DNA of 64,000 bases from Gadus chalcogrammus (taxonomy: Eukaryota; Chordata; Actinopteri; Gadiformes; Gadidae), in the NCBI RefSeq assembly GCF_026213295.1, contig NC_079426.1:1329159-1393158 (forward strand), in the 5' to 3' direction. Below the pieces are notes generated by a model that had not been told where the DNA came from, searched no databases, and saw only the letters and a list, made by a program, of their open reading frames with translations. Positions 20,660-32,489 of this stretch are shown one piece after another. Position numbers and translations under genes: made by a program. Each line of letters begins with the position of its first letter. Position 1 is the stretch's first letter.

Positions 20660-22285
20660 CTAGTCTGTTTGATTGACAGGTGAGATGATCAGGGGGAAAG
20701 AGTTTCTACCTTTTTCATGATCACATGGATCGAGGATTGGATAGAGAGGCTCAGTGAAGGTGCAGCCAGTAGCAGAGTAGATATGAACCCTGGCTTCCAC
20801 ATCATAGAAGGAGACCAGACCCTCATCATAATCAACAAACACCCCCACCTTCTGGAGCCCAGCTCTCAGAGGGAGATCGACATCAGGGAAATCATTAAAT
20901 ACCAACCCATACTCGTTGTAGTAAAGAATCCAGTAACCCGTCTCAGGGATCACCTCTGTCTCACCTTTTCTGTCGATGGACTCTCTGGCCACTCCTAACC
21001 ACCAGTCAGTGTTGTCTTTAACCTGGACCTCAAAGTAAAATCTCCCTGAGGAGAAGCTCTGCCTCGTGAGAACAAATCTATACCTTGTAAATCTCTTAGG
21101 GTTGTCTGGGAGTTTCTTCCACACAACTCCATCATGTACTTGTTTCCCATCCTCCGACAGGATGAGCTTGGGGTGAGCTGTATCAGGATCCAGAGTCACA
21201 TCTACTTCATACTTCTGGACCCTCTTCAGTTTAGCATCATCACGCAGCTTCTTCATCTCCATGTTCAGTGTCTCCTCCAGCTGATCCAGGGATCTCCTCA
21301 AGGTCCCTATGTATGACGGAGGATGGACCTCCACCGTGGTCCAGTCCCTGGTGGGTGGAGGATCCTTCAGGGATCTGAAGGACTGGAGGAAGTGGAGGTG
21401 GTCTTCAGTGTGTGAGAGCCGCTTCACCTCTGAGCTTCTATTGGTCAGATCTTCTATTTCCTGCTCCAGCTCTTTGATGAGGTCTTCAGCTCGTTTCACT
21501 GTGGATTTCAGTTTCTCTTTCACCGTTTGGTTGAATTCATCCCGGCCCTTTTCAACACAGCCTATCAGAGCAGTAAAGACCTGCCCACCATGGGCTATCC
21601 CTCTGTCTGCGTCTTTGTTGCTCAGTTCTACTGTGTCTTTGATCTCCTTAATCATTTGTTTTCTCTCCTGGATCATTTGCTGAACGTCAGCCTCTATCTT
21701 CCCCAGCTGGGCCGTCTTCACTTCATATTCCTCCTTTAGAGGTACAACAGGATGGGACTTGTGGTCACCCTCTGTGCAGAACTGACACACACACACCTGT
21801 TCAGTCTGGCAGAAGAGCTCCAGAAGTCGTTCGTGTTTCTTACACATCATGTCTTCCAGACGGTCCATAGGCTCGACCAGCCGATGTTTCTGCAGGCGAG
21901 CGACTACCTGATGGGGCTCCAGGTGGGTTTGGCAGTAAGAGGTAAAACACATTAGGCAGGACTTCACAGCCTTCTGCTGGGTCCCAGTACAGACGTCACA
22001 GGGAACTTCTGCTGGTTCGACACAAGGCTGCTCTTTTACTCGTACGGTTGTTCTAATCTGAGCAGCCAGCTCTGATAAGAAGGTATTGACCTGAAGATCA
22101 GGTCTTGTGTTGAAAAGCTTGTTGCAAACAGGACATTTGTACTGGACTTGTTCATCCCAGAACTTTGTAATACAGGTTCTGCAGAAGTTGTGTCCACATG
22201 CGGTGGAAACTGGACTGTTGAACACATCCAGACAGATGGAACATGAAAAGTTTTCTTCAGACCACGAAGCGTTAGCACAGGCCAT
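20660..22285 (-). CDS. TRIM3: bloodthirsty-type TRIM E3 ligase
   Basis: 541 residues from the conserved MACANASW start. An in-frame ATG ten codons upstream (22315) lies in the predicted 5'UTR intron and is not conserved, so I reject it. The RING is complete with VSTAC at 26-30, as in TRIM6 and TRIM9. B-box 2 carries the variant CQFCTEGDHKSH. SPRY variable sites: K373, D427, EVIPE at 444-448, FPDVDLP near 466-472, and DPCDHEKG near 519. F530 replaces A in the C-terminal APL motif. Confidence 0.93.
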   Translation of the reverse strand: MACANASWSEENFSCSICLDVFNSPVSTACGHNFCRTCITKFWDEQVQYKCPVCNKLFNTRPDLQVNTFLSELAAQIRTTVRVKEQPCVEPAEVPCDVCTGTQQKAVKSCLMCFTSYCQTHLEPHQVVARLQKHRLVEPMDRLEDMMCKKHERLLELFCQTEQVCVCQFCTEGDHKSHPVVPLKEEYEVKTAQLGKIEADVQQMIQERKQMIKEIKDTVELSNKDADRGIAHGGQVFTALIGCVEKGRDEFNQTVKEKLKSTVKRAEDLIKELEQEIEDLTNRSSEVKRLSHTEDHLHFLQSFRSLKDPPPTRDWTTVEVHPPSYIGTLRRSLDQLEETLNMEMKKLRDDAKLKRVQKYEVDVTLDPDTAHPKLILSEDGKQVHDGVVWKKLPDNPKRFTRYRFVLTRQSFSSGRFYFEVQVKDNTDWWLGVARESIDRKGETEVIPETGYWILYYNEYGLVFNDFPDVDLPLRAGLQKVGVFVDYDEGLVSFYDVEARVHIYSATGCTFTEPLYPILDPCDHEKGRNSFPLIISPVNQTD

Positions 22286-22390
22286 TCCTAGACACAGACG
22301 ACAAGGTTTATGCATTGAGCAATACAGATTTCTAATTCGATAACGGGAAGAGATGTTTTAACTTTCTCAAAGTTGTGCTGTTTTACTTAC

Positions 22391-22560
22391 TTGTTCTTAT
22401 TGTCAGACTTTTTGTCCCAAAATGCGATTTATTTTCTCCTGAACGGGAGAACAGCTCTTTGGTTTCGTTTCCTCAATATGACGTCCTCTCCTCCCCTAAC
22501 ACATGGCTCCTCCCTTAACCCTTGGCTCCGCCCCCATGAACACGCTCAGACTTTGGTGCA
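22391..22560 (-). promoter_or_regulatory. TRIM3 promoter region
   Basis: 5'UTR donor ACAA|GTAAGT at 22391/22390, GTTTCGTTTCC at 22462-22472, TGACGTCC, short CTCCTCCC repeats and a GC box. Confidence 0.55.
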
Positions 22561-22979
22561 TTCATGCACTGTGGGCTACTTCAATGCGTTGATGTTTTCT
22601 CTTCTTTGCGGCATTCAGATATGTTCAACCTTAAAATGATTGGCCACAGAGATCCCGGGAAAAAAATTAACTTTGTGATTCAGTGGTGAGTTGTGTTATG
22701 ACTAACTGAGTAAGAGCTGTAAGAATACATTTGACTTGATTTTGACCGTGCCTAGTATTTTCTCCAGTCTTAATATAAAAAAACGAAACAAACGGAGAAG
22801 GGAGAGGGCGCGGGAGCAACTGTTAGGGCGCACCGAAACCGTCACCGTAGTAGGCCTACCCACGGCAATGCAATGCACGGCAGTTAATTCCACTGAATTA
22901 AAAATAGGTTTACCTAGAAAATCACAAATTATAAGATGGAAGATTTACTGTAATGTTACTTGTTAAAAAAAAGTATGGT

Positions 22980-23420
22980 GGGGATCGCGTGGAACAGCAA
23001 CATGTGAGGACTGTGACTCAAATAAGCACATAAGCTGCAATATCTGCACATAGCCCCAAGGGAGGAGCACCAAACATATAAGCTGTAATAACTGCTCATG
23101 GCCACAAGATGGCAGCATCATCAAACATATGAGTAGGCTGGAGGCGGGCTCTCAAAACCATAGCCAATCAAAGCACGTTCTACGTCATATAGGCCGCGCC
23201 TACTCCATACAGAGAAGGACCAAGAAGAGGTCAGACTCAGAGATATCAGAGGCAGGGCATTGTGGGCAACCTTGGATGCTCCGCTAAGCGTCGCTCCGCG
23301 TGTATACAATTCCAATTCCCCTCCTATTGTTTCATGTTTACCGAAACCAGGCCAAATGAAGTGAGCTTAAAGCGATCCTGACTGGAGTACCTTTTCTGAA
23401 TAACGCAACACGACGCGTTT
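22980..23420. promoter_or_regulatory. Repeated CCAAT/CRE/TATA-like block
   Basis: AGCCAATCA, TACGTCATATAGG, a GGCCGCGCCTACTCC box and TGTATACAAT occur in one 200-bp stretch. The block recurs at about 37400, 47690 and 61750. The spacing resembles a core promoter, but no transcript start or adjoining gene is evident. Confidence 0.3.
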
Positions 23421-23654
23421 CCTCGAGCTCTGCACGTGGAGAACTTTATTCACAAATAATTGATGATATTAACCCTCCCACCCCCATACACATATTCCTT
23501 CAATAGTAATGTCCTTAATAACTGAATGGAAAAATTGAAATGCGATACTGAAGTCATAATATTAAGAGAGAAGTAAATAAAAATCCAAACTCTGCCTTAT
23601 TCTTTTGTTTAAATGTGACCTTTTAAGATTTGTTGCGGCTGTGGACCACGGCGC

Positions 23655-24168
23655 CGGGGCCCCCCGGGTCCGGGCGGTCTTCAGTGGCCCTCAGCATCAA
23701 AGACACTTCCAGCGGGAAGTCCGTCCGAACCACAGAGTAGATAGACAGAGGGAGCTAGTCCTGAAACACTCAAACCCAGCTGGTCTCGGCTACAGAGCCA
23801 AGACCAGGAGAACGGCAGTCCTCCCAACAGGTTGATTGATTCAACATGAGCATGTGATCGCCATCATAAGCAGAGTCGTAACATTACTGTAGGTAATAAC
23901 ACGATTAAAGCTACTCACCTCCTGTGTCATTGAGACCTTGGCCATGGGGATGTGCTTTATAGCGACCTAAGCAGCAAAGACACAAGCTCACTGCTTTAGT
24001 GTTGAACAGAGGATGCCGTGAATCAGACACGTATGTGCTTCCACAGAGTGTGGCTTTGTGGCGTCACTCTTACAGGCAGACGGTCCTCTTTCCGGTAGCC
24101 AGCAAAGACACTCCCGAAGCCTCCCTGTCCCAGCTGCTGCAGCTCCTCGTACAGAGCGTCAAAGTCGG
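23655..24168 (-). pseudogene. PIM-type kinase fragment B
   Basis: Exon 1 (24168-24074) and exon 2 (23966-23919, acceptor TTAG intact, VAIKHIPMAKVSMTQE) are good. Exon 3 is broken at both ends. Twenty bases spanning its acceptor are deleted, so GTCCGTC joins CGAACC. Its 3' part is cut after GGCGCCGTGGTC and runs into CACAGCCGCAACAAATC, sequence that also abuts the 45-bp minisatellite elsewhere. It cannot give a kinase. Confidence 0.75.
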
Positions 24169-24263
24169 CTGAAACAACACAGACCGTTACTGAGTCTATT
24201 AACCCATCCATCCCTCCGTTCAGCCCTTCATATCCAACCCTCCATCTGTCTGACCTGTGCTGC

Positions 24264-24470
24264 AGGTCGTCAGGCGGGTCCTGCAGGAGGAGGAGATACA
24301 GGGGGAGCTGTGGTCGGAGCGCTCAACACCTCCAGACCAGCTGAGTCCTCTGTCAGCTCCGTCTGTGTCCCGGGATCCGGCCGGAGACCCCGCCCCCCCC
24401 CCCCCCCCCCCCGGGTCTACACGGGCCTCAGAGGGGTCCTCCGGCCCCCCCACAGCCTCCACATGGGGAG
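24264..24470. other. GC-rich block, copy 3, truncated
   Basis: Same block as 17802-18180, cut at GGAGGGTGTTGACC (about 24480). The SINE is missing. Confidence 0.45.
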
Positions 24471-24480
24471 GGTGTTGACC

Positions 24481-24714
24481 TCAAATTGAAGTACACAAGT
24501 AGGAGACATATCACACGTATAAAACATATCACAGTAATAGTACAAGTAGACAGCATATCGCAATAGTAGTAATAAAAAGATAAAAAGGTGAGATTAAAAT
24601 AATGAATAAAATAAATTAAAAACAGGAAAATGCCATGGAGAAGAGGGTGGTCTTCAATTGGGTTTTAAAATTGGCAAGGAGAGGGCCGTGATGACGCTGC
24701 AGGAGACTGTGGAG
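24481..24714. other. AT-rich insert joined to an exon Y stub
   Basis: 24481-24670 is unique AT-rich sequence with no frame. At 24673 it joins the tail of exon Y (GKERAVMTLQETVE, donor GAG|GTATAC at 24714). A degenerate CA/CG repeat follows (24735-24845). Confidence 0.4.
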
Positions 24715-24921
24715 GTATACTCAAAAGGCATTGCACATGCATACGCACGCACGCGCACGCACGCACACGCACGCACGCACACACACACAACGCACCCGCA
24801 CTCACACAAACGCACACACACAAACGCACACACACACACAAATCCGACTCAAACACACATCTGGCACATAGGCCCCACTACTTCCTGTCTGGGACCGGAA
24901 GTACGCACAATCAAAAGTAGT

Positions 24922-24933
24922 GAAAGTGAAAGT
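24922..24933 (+). promoter_or_regulatory. Canonical IRF-E/ISRE match GAAAGTGAAAGT
   Basis: Intact copy of the 3918 element in the TRIM4 module. Confidence 0.45.
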
Positions 24934-24959
24934 ATGTGATTTACTACTCACACATGCTC

Positions 24960-26170
24960 CTCCTCCACCTTCTCTGTCCTCTCATTGGTCGATCATCCGC
25001 TGGCAACAGCTTCTTTAACTAAACGTAAAACTCTAAAGATTCATGTTCTAAACATGCCCACAGAGAGTTTACAAGGCATTTTCCAACAGTGAGAAATCCA
25101 TAAAGGTTTCGCGTTTCCTGGATTAAGGAGATTGTATTTTAATTTGATTGGATTTATTAGTTAACCATGTTCCTCAAGCCTTGTATGATCGAAGAGACAC
25201 ATAAAAGGTGTTGTTCCTCCATAACATGCAAGGTGTGCAGCTCCCCCAGTGGGAGTTCTGTTGTACTACATCTATTTTAGATTCACCAATCTAAATGGGG
25301 TGACCTTTGACATGTGAACGCACTTAATGAGTAATATACGACAATAATGAACACAATCCTAGATGAGCTCGAGAAGAGAGCAGAGATAAGAGAGAGAAGG
25401 AGGAGAAAAGAGAGGAAGGAGAGAGGAGAGGAGAACTGACAAGACAAAGTCACGGTACTCACACGCATGGGGAGTATCTTCACATGAAGTCACTGTGACC
25501 TTTGTGTAAGTGTGTAACACATGTTGGGTTGTTGTATATTGGAGATTAATTTCAACTACAAACTTTTACATTTCTTCAATGATTTAAAACGTTCCATCAA
25601 TCTCAAAATCATCAAAATAAGGGTTTTACAAATAAACAATTTAATTTTTTGTATTACACTTTTTTTAATACAGAAGCAGTATTTATACTGAACACTAATG
25701 GACTACAATATATCTTTTCCCCTGAAATGATCCATTACAATGATAATGTAGGCCTAAACATTACAAAATTTGCCTTTTCTTTTTCTTAAAATCACAAGTT
25801 TAAGAATATTGAATCGGCTTGTCAGTACATTTTCAGAAGTTAAAACCAATAGAAATGTTAAAAAAATGAATTATTATTAAAACATGTTAATCCTCTTAAC
25901 ATGTTCTACATAACTGCAACAAATTGTATATCTTTAAGCATGTAAAATAAATAAAGGAAAACAGACACATAAATGGAGTGTAATACAACCCTTTATAAAG
26001 GGTTATATTACACAACTGCAGGGTTAATTCTTACAAATATTCTCCTCATTAAATGACAGCAGTATGACATTAATGCTGATCTCTCAGATCTCACATAGTA
26101 GAGATTCTAATTCTATTCTAATTCAGGAAACAACATTAGTTTTGTCGTTTGATTATTTTATTATCAAACA
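24960..26170. other. TRIM4 3' flank
   Basis: GA-rich tract at 25369-25436, AT-rich spacer, and a hairpin GTGTAATACAACCCT ... AGGGTTATATTACAC at 25979-26014 with one mismatch. No gene. Confidence 0.55.
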
Positions 26171-26176
26171 AAGATC

Positions 26177-27802
26177 CTAGTCTGTTTGATTGACAGGTGA
26201 GATGATCAGGGGGGCAGAGTTTCTACCTTTTTCATGTAAACCTGGATAGAGGATTGGATAGAGAGGCTCAGTGAAGGTGCAGCCAGTAGCAGAGTAGATA
26301 TGAACCCTGGCTTCCACATCATAGAAGGAGACCAGACCCTCATCATAATCAACAAACACCCCCACCTTCTGGAGCTCAGCTCTCAGAGGGAGACAGACAT
26401 GAGGGTTATCACTAAATACCAACACATCATTGAAGTACCAAAGAGTCCAGTAACCCGTCTCAGGGGTCCACCCTGTCTCACCTTTTCTGTCGATGGACTC
26501 TCTGGCCACTCCTAACCCCCATAAAGTCTTGTCTTTAACATGGACCTCAAAGTAAAATCTCCCGGAGGAGAAGCTCTGCCTCGTGAGAACACATGTATAC
26601 TCTGTAAATCTCTTAGGGTTGTCTGGGAGTTCCTTCTCTTCATCTCCATCATGTACTTGTTTCCCATCCTCAGACAGGATGAGACTGGGATAAGCTGTAT
26701 CAGGATCCAGAGTCACACCTACTTCGTACTGCTGGACCCTCTTCAGTTCAGCATCACCAGGCAGCTTCTTCAGCTCCATGTTCAGTGTCTCCTCCAGCTG
26801 ATCCAGGGATCTCCTCAAGGTCCCTACGTATGACGGAGGACGGACCTCCACCGTGGTCCAGTCCCTGGTGGGTGGAGGATCCTTCAGGGATCTGAAGGTC
26901 TGGAGGAAGTGGAGGTGGTCTTCAGTGTGTGAGAGCCGCTTCACCTCTGAGCTTCTATTGGTCAGATCTTCTATTTCCTGCTCCAGCTCTTTGATGAGGT
27001 CTTCAGCTCGTTTCACTGTGGATTTCAGTTTCTCTTTCACCGTTTGGTTGAATTCATCCCGGCCCTTTTCAACACAGCCTATCAGAGCAGTGAAGACCTG
27101 CCCACCATGGGCTATCTCTCTGTCTGCGTCTTTGTTGCTCAGTTCCACTGTGTCTTTGATCTCCTTAATCTTTTGTTTTCTCTCCTGGATCTTCTGCGGA
27201 ACTTCAGCCTCTATCTTCCCCAGCTGGGCCGTCTTCACTTCATATTCCTCCTTTAGAGGTACAACAGGATGGGACTTGTGGTCTGTCACTGTGCACAACA
27301 GACACACACACACCTGTTCAGTCTGGCAGAAGAGCTCCAGAAGTCGTTCGTGTTTCATACACATCCTGTCTTCCAGACTGTACATAGGCTCGACCAGCCG
27401 ATGTTTCTGCAGGCGAGCGACTACCTGATGTGGCTCCAGGTGGGTTTGGCAGTAAGAGGTAGAACACATTAGGCAGGACTTCACGGCCTTCTGCTGGGTC
27501 CCAGTACAGAAGTCACAGGGAACTTCTGCTGGTTCAACACAAGGCTGCTCTTTTACTCGTACGGTTGTTCTAAACTGAGCAGCCAGCTCTGATAAGAAGG
27601 TATTGACCTGAAGATCAGGTCTTGTGTTGAAAAGCTTGTTGCAAACAGGACATTTGTACTTGACTTGTCCATCCCAGAAACGTGTAATACAGGTTCTGCA
27701 GAAGTTGTGTCCACATGTGGTGGTAACTGGACTGTTGAACACATCCAGACAGATGGAACATGAAAAGTTCTCTTCAGACCAGGAAGTGTTAACACAGGCC
27801 AT
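26177..27802 (-). CDS. TRIM4: bloodthirsty-type TRIM E3 ligase
   Basis: 541 residues. The RING ligands are intact, though the linker reads TRFWDGQVKYK. The B-box region has SCLMCSTSYC. SPRY variable sites: S373, L427, GWTPE at 444-448, NPHVCLP near 466-472, and YPGLHEKG near 519. G361 replaces D in the PRY start (YEVGVTLDPD). Its 5'UTR intron is about 560 bp (27805-28364). The extra length is a repeated block containing AAGTTAACACTGGCAG, as in the relic at 7757-8580. Confidence 0.93.
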   Translation of the reverse strand: MACVNTSWSEENFSCSICLDVFNSPVTTTCGHNFCRTCITRFWDGQVKYKCPVCNKLFNTRPDLQVNTFLSELAAQFRTTVRVKEQPCVEPAEVPCDFCTGTQQKAVKSCLMCSTSYCQTHLEPHQVVARLQKHRLVEPMYSLEDRMCMKHERLLELFCQTEQVCVCLLCTVTDHKSHPVVPLKEEYEVKTAQLGKIEAEVPQKIQERKQKIKEIKDTVELSNKDADREIAHGGQVFTALIGCVEKGRDEFNQTVKEKLKSTVKRAEDLIKELEQEIEDLTNRSSEVKRLSHTEDHLHFLQTFRSLKDPPPTRDWTTVEVRPPSYVGTLRRSLDQLEETLNMELKKLPGDAELKRVQQYEVGVTLDPDTAYPSLILSEDGKQVHDGDEEKELPDNPKRFTEYTCVLTRQSFSSGRFYFEVHVKDKTLWGLGVARESIDRKGETGWTPETGYWTLWYFNDVLVFSDNPHVCLPLRAELQKVGVFVDYDEGLVSFYDVEARVHIYSATGCTFTEPLYPILYPGLHEKGRNSAPLIISPVNQTD

Positions 27803-28099
27803 TCCTAGACACAGACGACAAGGTTAATGTATCGAGCAATTATAGATCATTATTTCATATTAAGTTAACACTGGCAGTTTAAAAAGGCTTGGCTCCAGAC
27901 TTTAACCTCATAAAACCACCAAGTCATGTGACTCTGGGTCGGGCAGAGGAACCAGAGTCCAGACCGACAAGTTCACCTTCAGTCAGAGCCAACAAACACT
28001 TACAGCAACGCGGAAGTTAATTCCACTGAATTAAAAATTGTTTTACCAAGAAAATTCACAAAGTATAAGATGGAAGACTTACTGTATTGTTTATAACAG

Positions 28100-28140
28100 T
28101 ATGGGGGCGATATACCCCCCCCCCCCCCCTTCCTGATACA
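28100..28140. repeat. Poly-C run in the long 5'UTR intron
   Basis: A cytosine run (28116-28129) in the recurrent CGATATA...CCCCCCTTCCTGATACAAA block; its length varies between modules. Confidence 0.8.
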
Positions 28141-28364
28141 AATATTCATTCACATGTCATATTAAAGTACTTAATAACTGTATGGAGAAATCTAAATGCA
28201 TGATATTAGTGATAATGAAGTCTTAATATCAAGAGAGAAATAAATAAAAATCCAAACTCAAGATGATAAACTCAAGGTTTATGTATTGAGCAATTATAGA
28301 TTTCTAATTCAATGACAGGAAGAGAGGTTTTAACTACGCCTCAAAGTTGTGTGCTTTAACTTAC

Positions 28365-28590
28365 CTAGTTGATACTGTCTGTCAGACTATTTGTTCCAAA
28401 CTATTTCTCCTGAAAGAGAGAACTGCTTCCACGTCGGTTGGCTTTGGTCTCTATGAACCTTAAGTTTCGTTTCCTGAACAAGACGTCCTCTCCGTACCAC
28501 CTGGCTCCTCCCCTAACGCCCGGCTCCTCCCCTAACACCCGGCTCCTCCCCTAACACCTGGCTCCGCCCCCACGGTTTACTGACGTTTCA
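28365..28590 (-). promoter_or_regulatory. TRIM4 promoter region
   Basis: Donor CTAG|GTAAGT at 28365/28364, AGTTTCGTTTCC (from 28463), AGACGTCC (near-CRE with its first base changed), four CTCCTCCCCTAAC-type repeats and a GC box. Confidence 0.55.
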
Positions 28591-28829
28591 AACGTTCACA
28601 CCCTGAATGTGGGCGCATTCAGTAAAGGCAGGTTAAAATGCGTTGATATGTTCTCTCTTCTTTGCGACATTCAATATGTTCAACCTTAAAATGACCCGAC
28701 ACAGTGACTCCGGGTAAAAATCAAGTTTGTGGTTTAGTGGTTTATTTCTTTATGATTTATTGCGGCTGTGGACCGACGGCCCGCCCTCATACGTAGACCC
28801 TCCTTGTGTTTGACATTTGTATGCAAGCT

Positions 28830-29662
28830 GCCAGGAGCAGGGAGGGGTTAAACAGTGTTTAAGGATATATGTGGTAATGGAACAGGGAGGGGTTGGACAG
28901 TGTTTAAGGATATATGTGGTAATGGAACAGGTAGGGGTTAGACAGTGTTTAAGGATATATGTGGTAATGGAGCAGGGAGGGGTTAGACAGTGTTTAAGGA
29001 TATATGTGGTAATGGAACAGGGAGGGGTTAGGCAGTGTTTAAGGATATATGTGGTAATGGAACAGGGAGGGGTTAGACAGTGTTTAAGGATATGTGTGGT
29101 AATGGAACAGGGAGGGGTTAGACAGTGTTTAAGGATATATGTGGTAATGGAACAGGGAGGGGTTAGACAGTGTTTTAGGATATATGTGGTAATGGAACAG
29201 GGAGGGGTTAGACAGTGTTTAAGGATATATGTGGTAATGGAACAGGGAGGGGTTAGACAGTGTTTAAGGATATATGTGGTAATGGAGCAGGGAGGGGTTA
29301 GACAGTGTTTAAGGATATATGTGGTAATGGATCAGGGAGGGGTGAGACAGTGTTGGAGGATATATGTGGTAATGGAACAGGGAGGGGTTGGACAGTGTTT
29401 AAGGATATATGTGGTAATGGAACAGGGAGGGGTTAGACAGTGTTTAAGGATATATGTGGTAATGGAACAGGGAGGGGTTAGACAGTGTTTAAGGATATGT
29501 GTGGTAATGGAACAGGGAGGGGTTAGACAGTGTTTAAGGATATATGTGGTAATGGAACAGGGAGGGGTTAGACAGTGTTTAAGGATATATGTGGTAATGG
29601 AACAGGGAGGGGTTAGACAGTGTTTAAGGATATATGTGGTAATGGAACAGGGGTGGTTAGGG
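28830..29662. repeat. 45-bp minisatellite, about 18 units
   Basis: The longest of four arrays, with the same unit as at 16142. A few units carry shared variants (GGATCAGGG, GTTGGAGGATATA), which suggest block duplications inside the array. Confidence 0.97.
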
Positions 29663-29772
29663 GGCATCTTGCTCTATAGGATAAAACAGGTTAGGCTGCA
29701 GACATTGGGGATCAAACCCAGAACAGCTTGGAGTTTGGAGTTGAACTCGCTCAGCACTTCACACACAGGCAT

Positions 29773-30760
<988 letters not shown>

Positions 30761-30762
30761 AG

Positions 30763-30996
30763 AAAAGCTCTGAGCAGATGAAGTTCCAGATCAGCAGAAC
30801 CAGAACAGTGGATTGGTTCTGGTGGTGGACCATGCAGAGGTATGGTCGCTGTTCCTAACGTATTCTCATATTACTGTGATTATAACGGGTCACCCTCAGT
30901 ATTCATTCACGTTTTGTGCTTCATTTCTAGTCCAAGAAGTACGGCAGGATGACTGTGACAGCGAGGATGCTTGCGGTGGTGAACCACGTGGACAAG
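30763..30996 (+). other. Candidate exon pair of an unrecognised gene, copy 1
   Basis: A first exon ends GCAGAG|GTATGG at 30839. A second, 30931-30996, follows TTTCTAG and ends GACAAG|GTACC. Joined from the inner acceptor CTCTGAGCAG (30775) the frame stays open and ends MLAVVNHVDK. The copy at 56340-56573 keeps both exons and the splice sites, but no further exon is seen. Function unknown. Confidence 0.35.
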
Positions 30997-31149
30997 GTAC
31001 CAGCTGGGGGCAGCAGGGCCCTCCGGCCCAGACTGTATGAGGGGCTTTCTACTGTTCACTGGTTAGTGGTTGACACTTATTAATCCACAGCGTGTTACAG
31101 TGAATTCAGAAACGGGTTTAAGGATTGACTTGAACTACAAGCAAACTGG

Positions 31150-31375
31150 CGTCCGGGGGCTACTGGTTAAGGAGGTGGTCCGGTAACCGGAGGGTGACCG
31201 GGTCGAGTCCCGACCGGTAGGTGAGCTATGTGGACGGGGGGAGTAGTTGTGCAGCACTCTCCTATGTCCTCTTCCACAGAGGAGGTGCCCTCGAGCAAGG
31301 CACCTGAAGCCCCCCCCTGCTCCCGGGCGCTGCACCACGGCTGCCCACTGCTCCGGGAGGGCCGGTGTACCCCCA
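31150..31375 (+). mobile_element. tRNA-derived SINE, copy 3
   Basis: Head and body are as at 18195 (GGGTCGAGTCCC B box near 31198). The 3' tail is replaced by the 14-bp repeat that follows. Absent from the corresponding place in the duplicate at about 56700. Confidence 0.7.
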
Positions 31376-31570
31376 TGTGTGTGGACCTCTGTGTGTGGAC
31401 CTCTGTGTGTGGACCTCTGTGTGTGGACCTGTGTGTGTGGACCTCTGTGTGTGGACCTCTGTGTGTGGACCTCTGTGTGTGGACCTCTGTGTGTGGACCT
31501 GTGTGTGTGGACCTCTGTGTGTGGACCTCTGTGTGTGGACCTCTGTGTGTGGACCTGTGTGTGTGGACCA
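31375..31570. repeat. 14-bp minisatellite CTCTGTGTGTGGAC
   Basis: About 13-14 tandem units with a C/G variant (CCTGTG) recurring at every fourth or fifth unit. The SINE end GTGTGTGTGGACAAGG is the likely seed. Confidence 0.9.
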
Positions 31571-31879
31571 CTGCTCTGGGGGGGGGGAGGAGGGTGGGGG
31601 TGTGGCCCTGAGCAGCTTGAGGCCCCGGGACCATGCGCTCTGTTTACAGTGGATGGATCTTAATGGCGAGGTGCACACAGCCTTCGGCCGTGTTCTGAAA
31701 ATATTCTAGAACACTCCGGGTGCTCCGGCGGGAGTCCAGGAGCTCTTTATCTAAATAATATCATTTTATACATAGATATCTATATCATATAATATATATT
31801 ATCACGGCCAAAAGCTGTGTGCGCCTCCAGACGGTGTTATGAATCTCAAACGACTGCCGAGGCACCACCCCCGCCGCAG

Positions 31880-32162
31880 TGTGGTGGTGGTGGTGGTGGT
31901 GGTGGTGGTGGTGGTGGTGGAGGTGGTGGTGGTGGTGGTGGAGGTGGTGGTGGTGGTGGTGGTGGTGGTGGTGGTGGTGGGGGTGGTGGTGGGGGTGGTG
32001 GTGGTGGTGGTGGTGGTGGTGATGGTGGTGGTGGTGGAGGAGGTGGTGGTGATGGTGGTGGTGGTGGTGGTGGTGGTGGAGGTGGTGGTGATGGTGGTGG
32101 TGGTGGTGGAGGTGGTGGTGGTGGTGGTGGTGGTGGTGGGGGTGGTGGTGGTGGTGGTGGTG
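31880..32162. repeat. (GGT)n trinucleotide tract
   Basis: About 280 bases of GGT with scattered GGA, GAT and GGG interruptions. The strand asymmetry is extreme and every run could form G-quadruplexes. It gives poly-Gly/poly-Val/poly-Thr frames that are not genes. Absent from the 56.9-kb duplicate. Confidence 0.95.
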
Positions 32163-32489
32163 CCTCGCGGGCAGCGGGCAGCGCTGAAAATCAATCCATG
32201 GTTTTCATAGCAGAAGTGCAGTCAGGATTTCCACTGCTATTTACTTTACATGGCTACTAATTATCCAAAAGCTTGCACTAATTTATGCAAGATGTTAAAA
32301 TTCTTCTCAATAGTAGGATATTAATATTAGCGGCAAAACGCTTAGCAATTTGGAATATAGGCGGTTTACATTCTGCCTGCTTGTGGCATTATTTCTAAAA
32401 ATATGCAGCGCTTGGCCTTTCATGTTGGACACAAATAGCCTCAAAACATTTAGATTTCAAGCCTCAGGTTTTGCGAAGGTGTTTAACGG

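Noticed and set aside
22285..22315. Upstream in-frame ATGs of TRIM3 and TRIM8 (ten and 25 codons)
   Set aside because: They fall within the predicted 5'UTR intron, are not shared by other copies, and the MACA start has better context and full conservation.
31802..32260. Poly-Gly, poly-Val and poly-Thr frames
   Set aside because: Products of the GGT trinucleotide tract in three frames.
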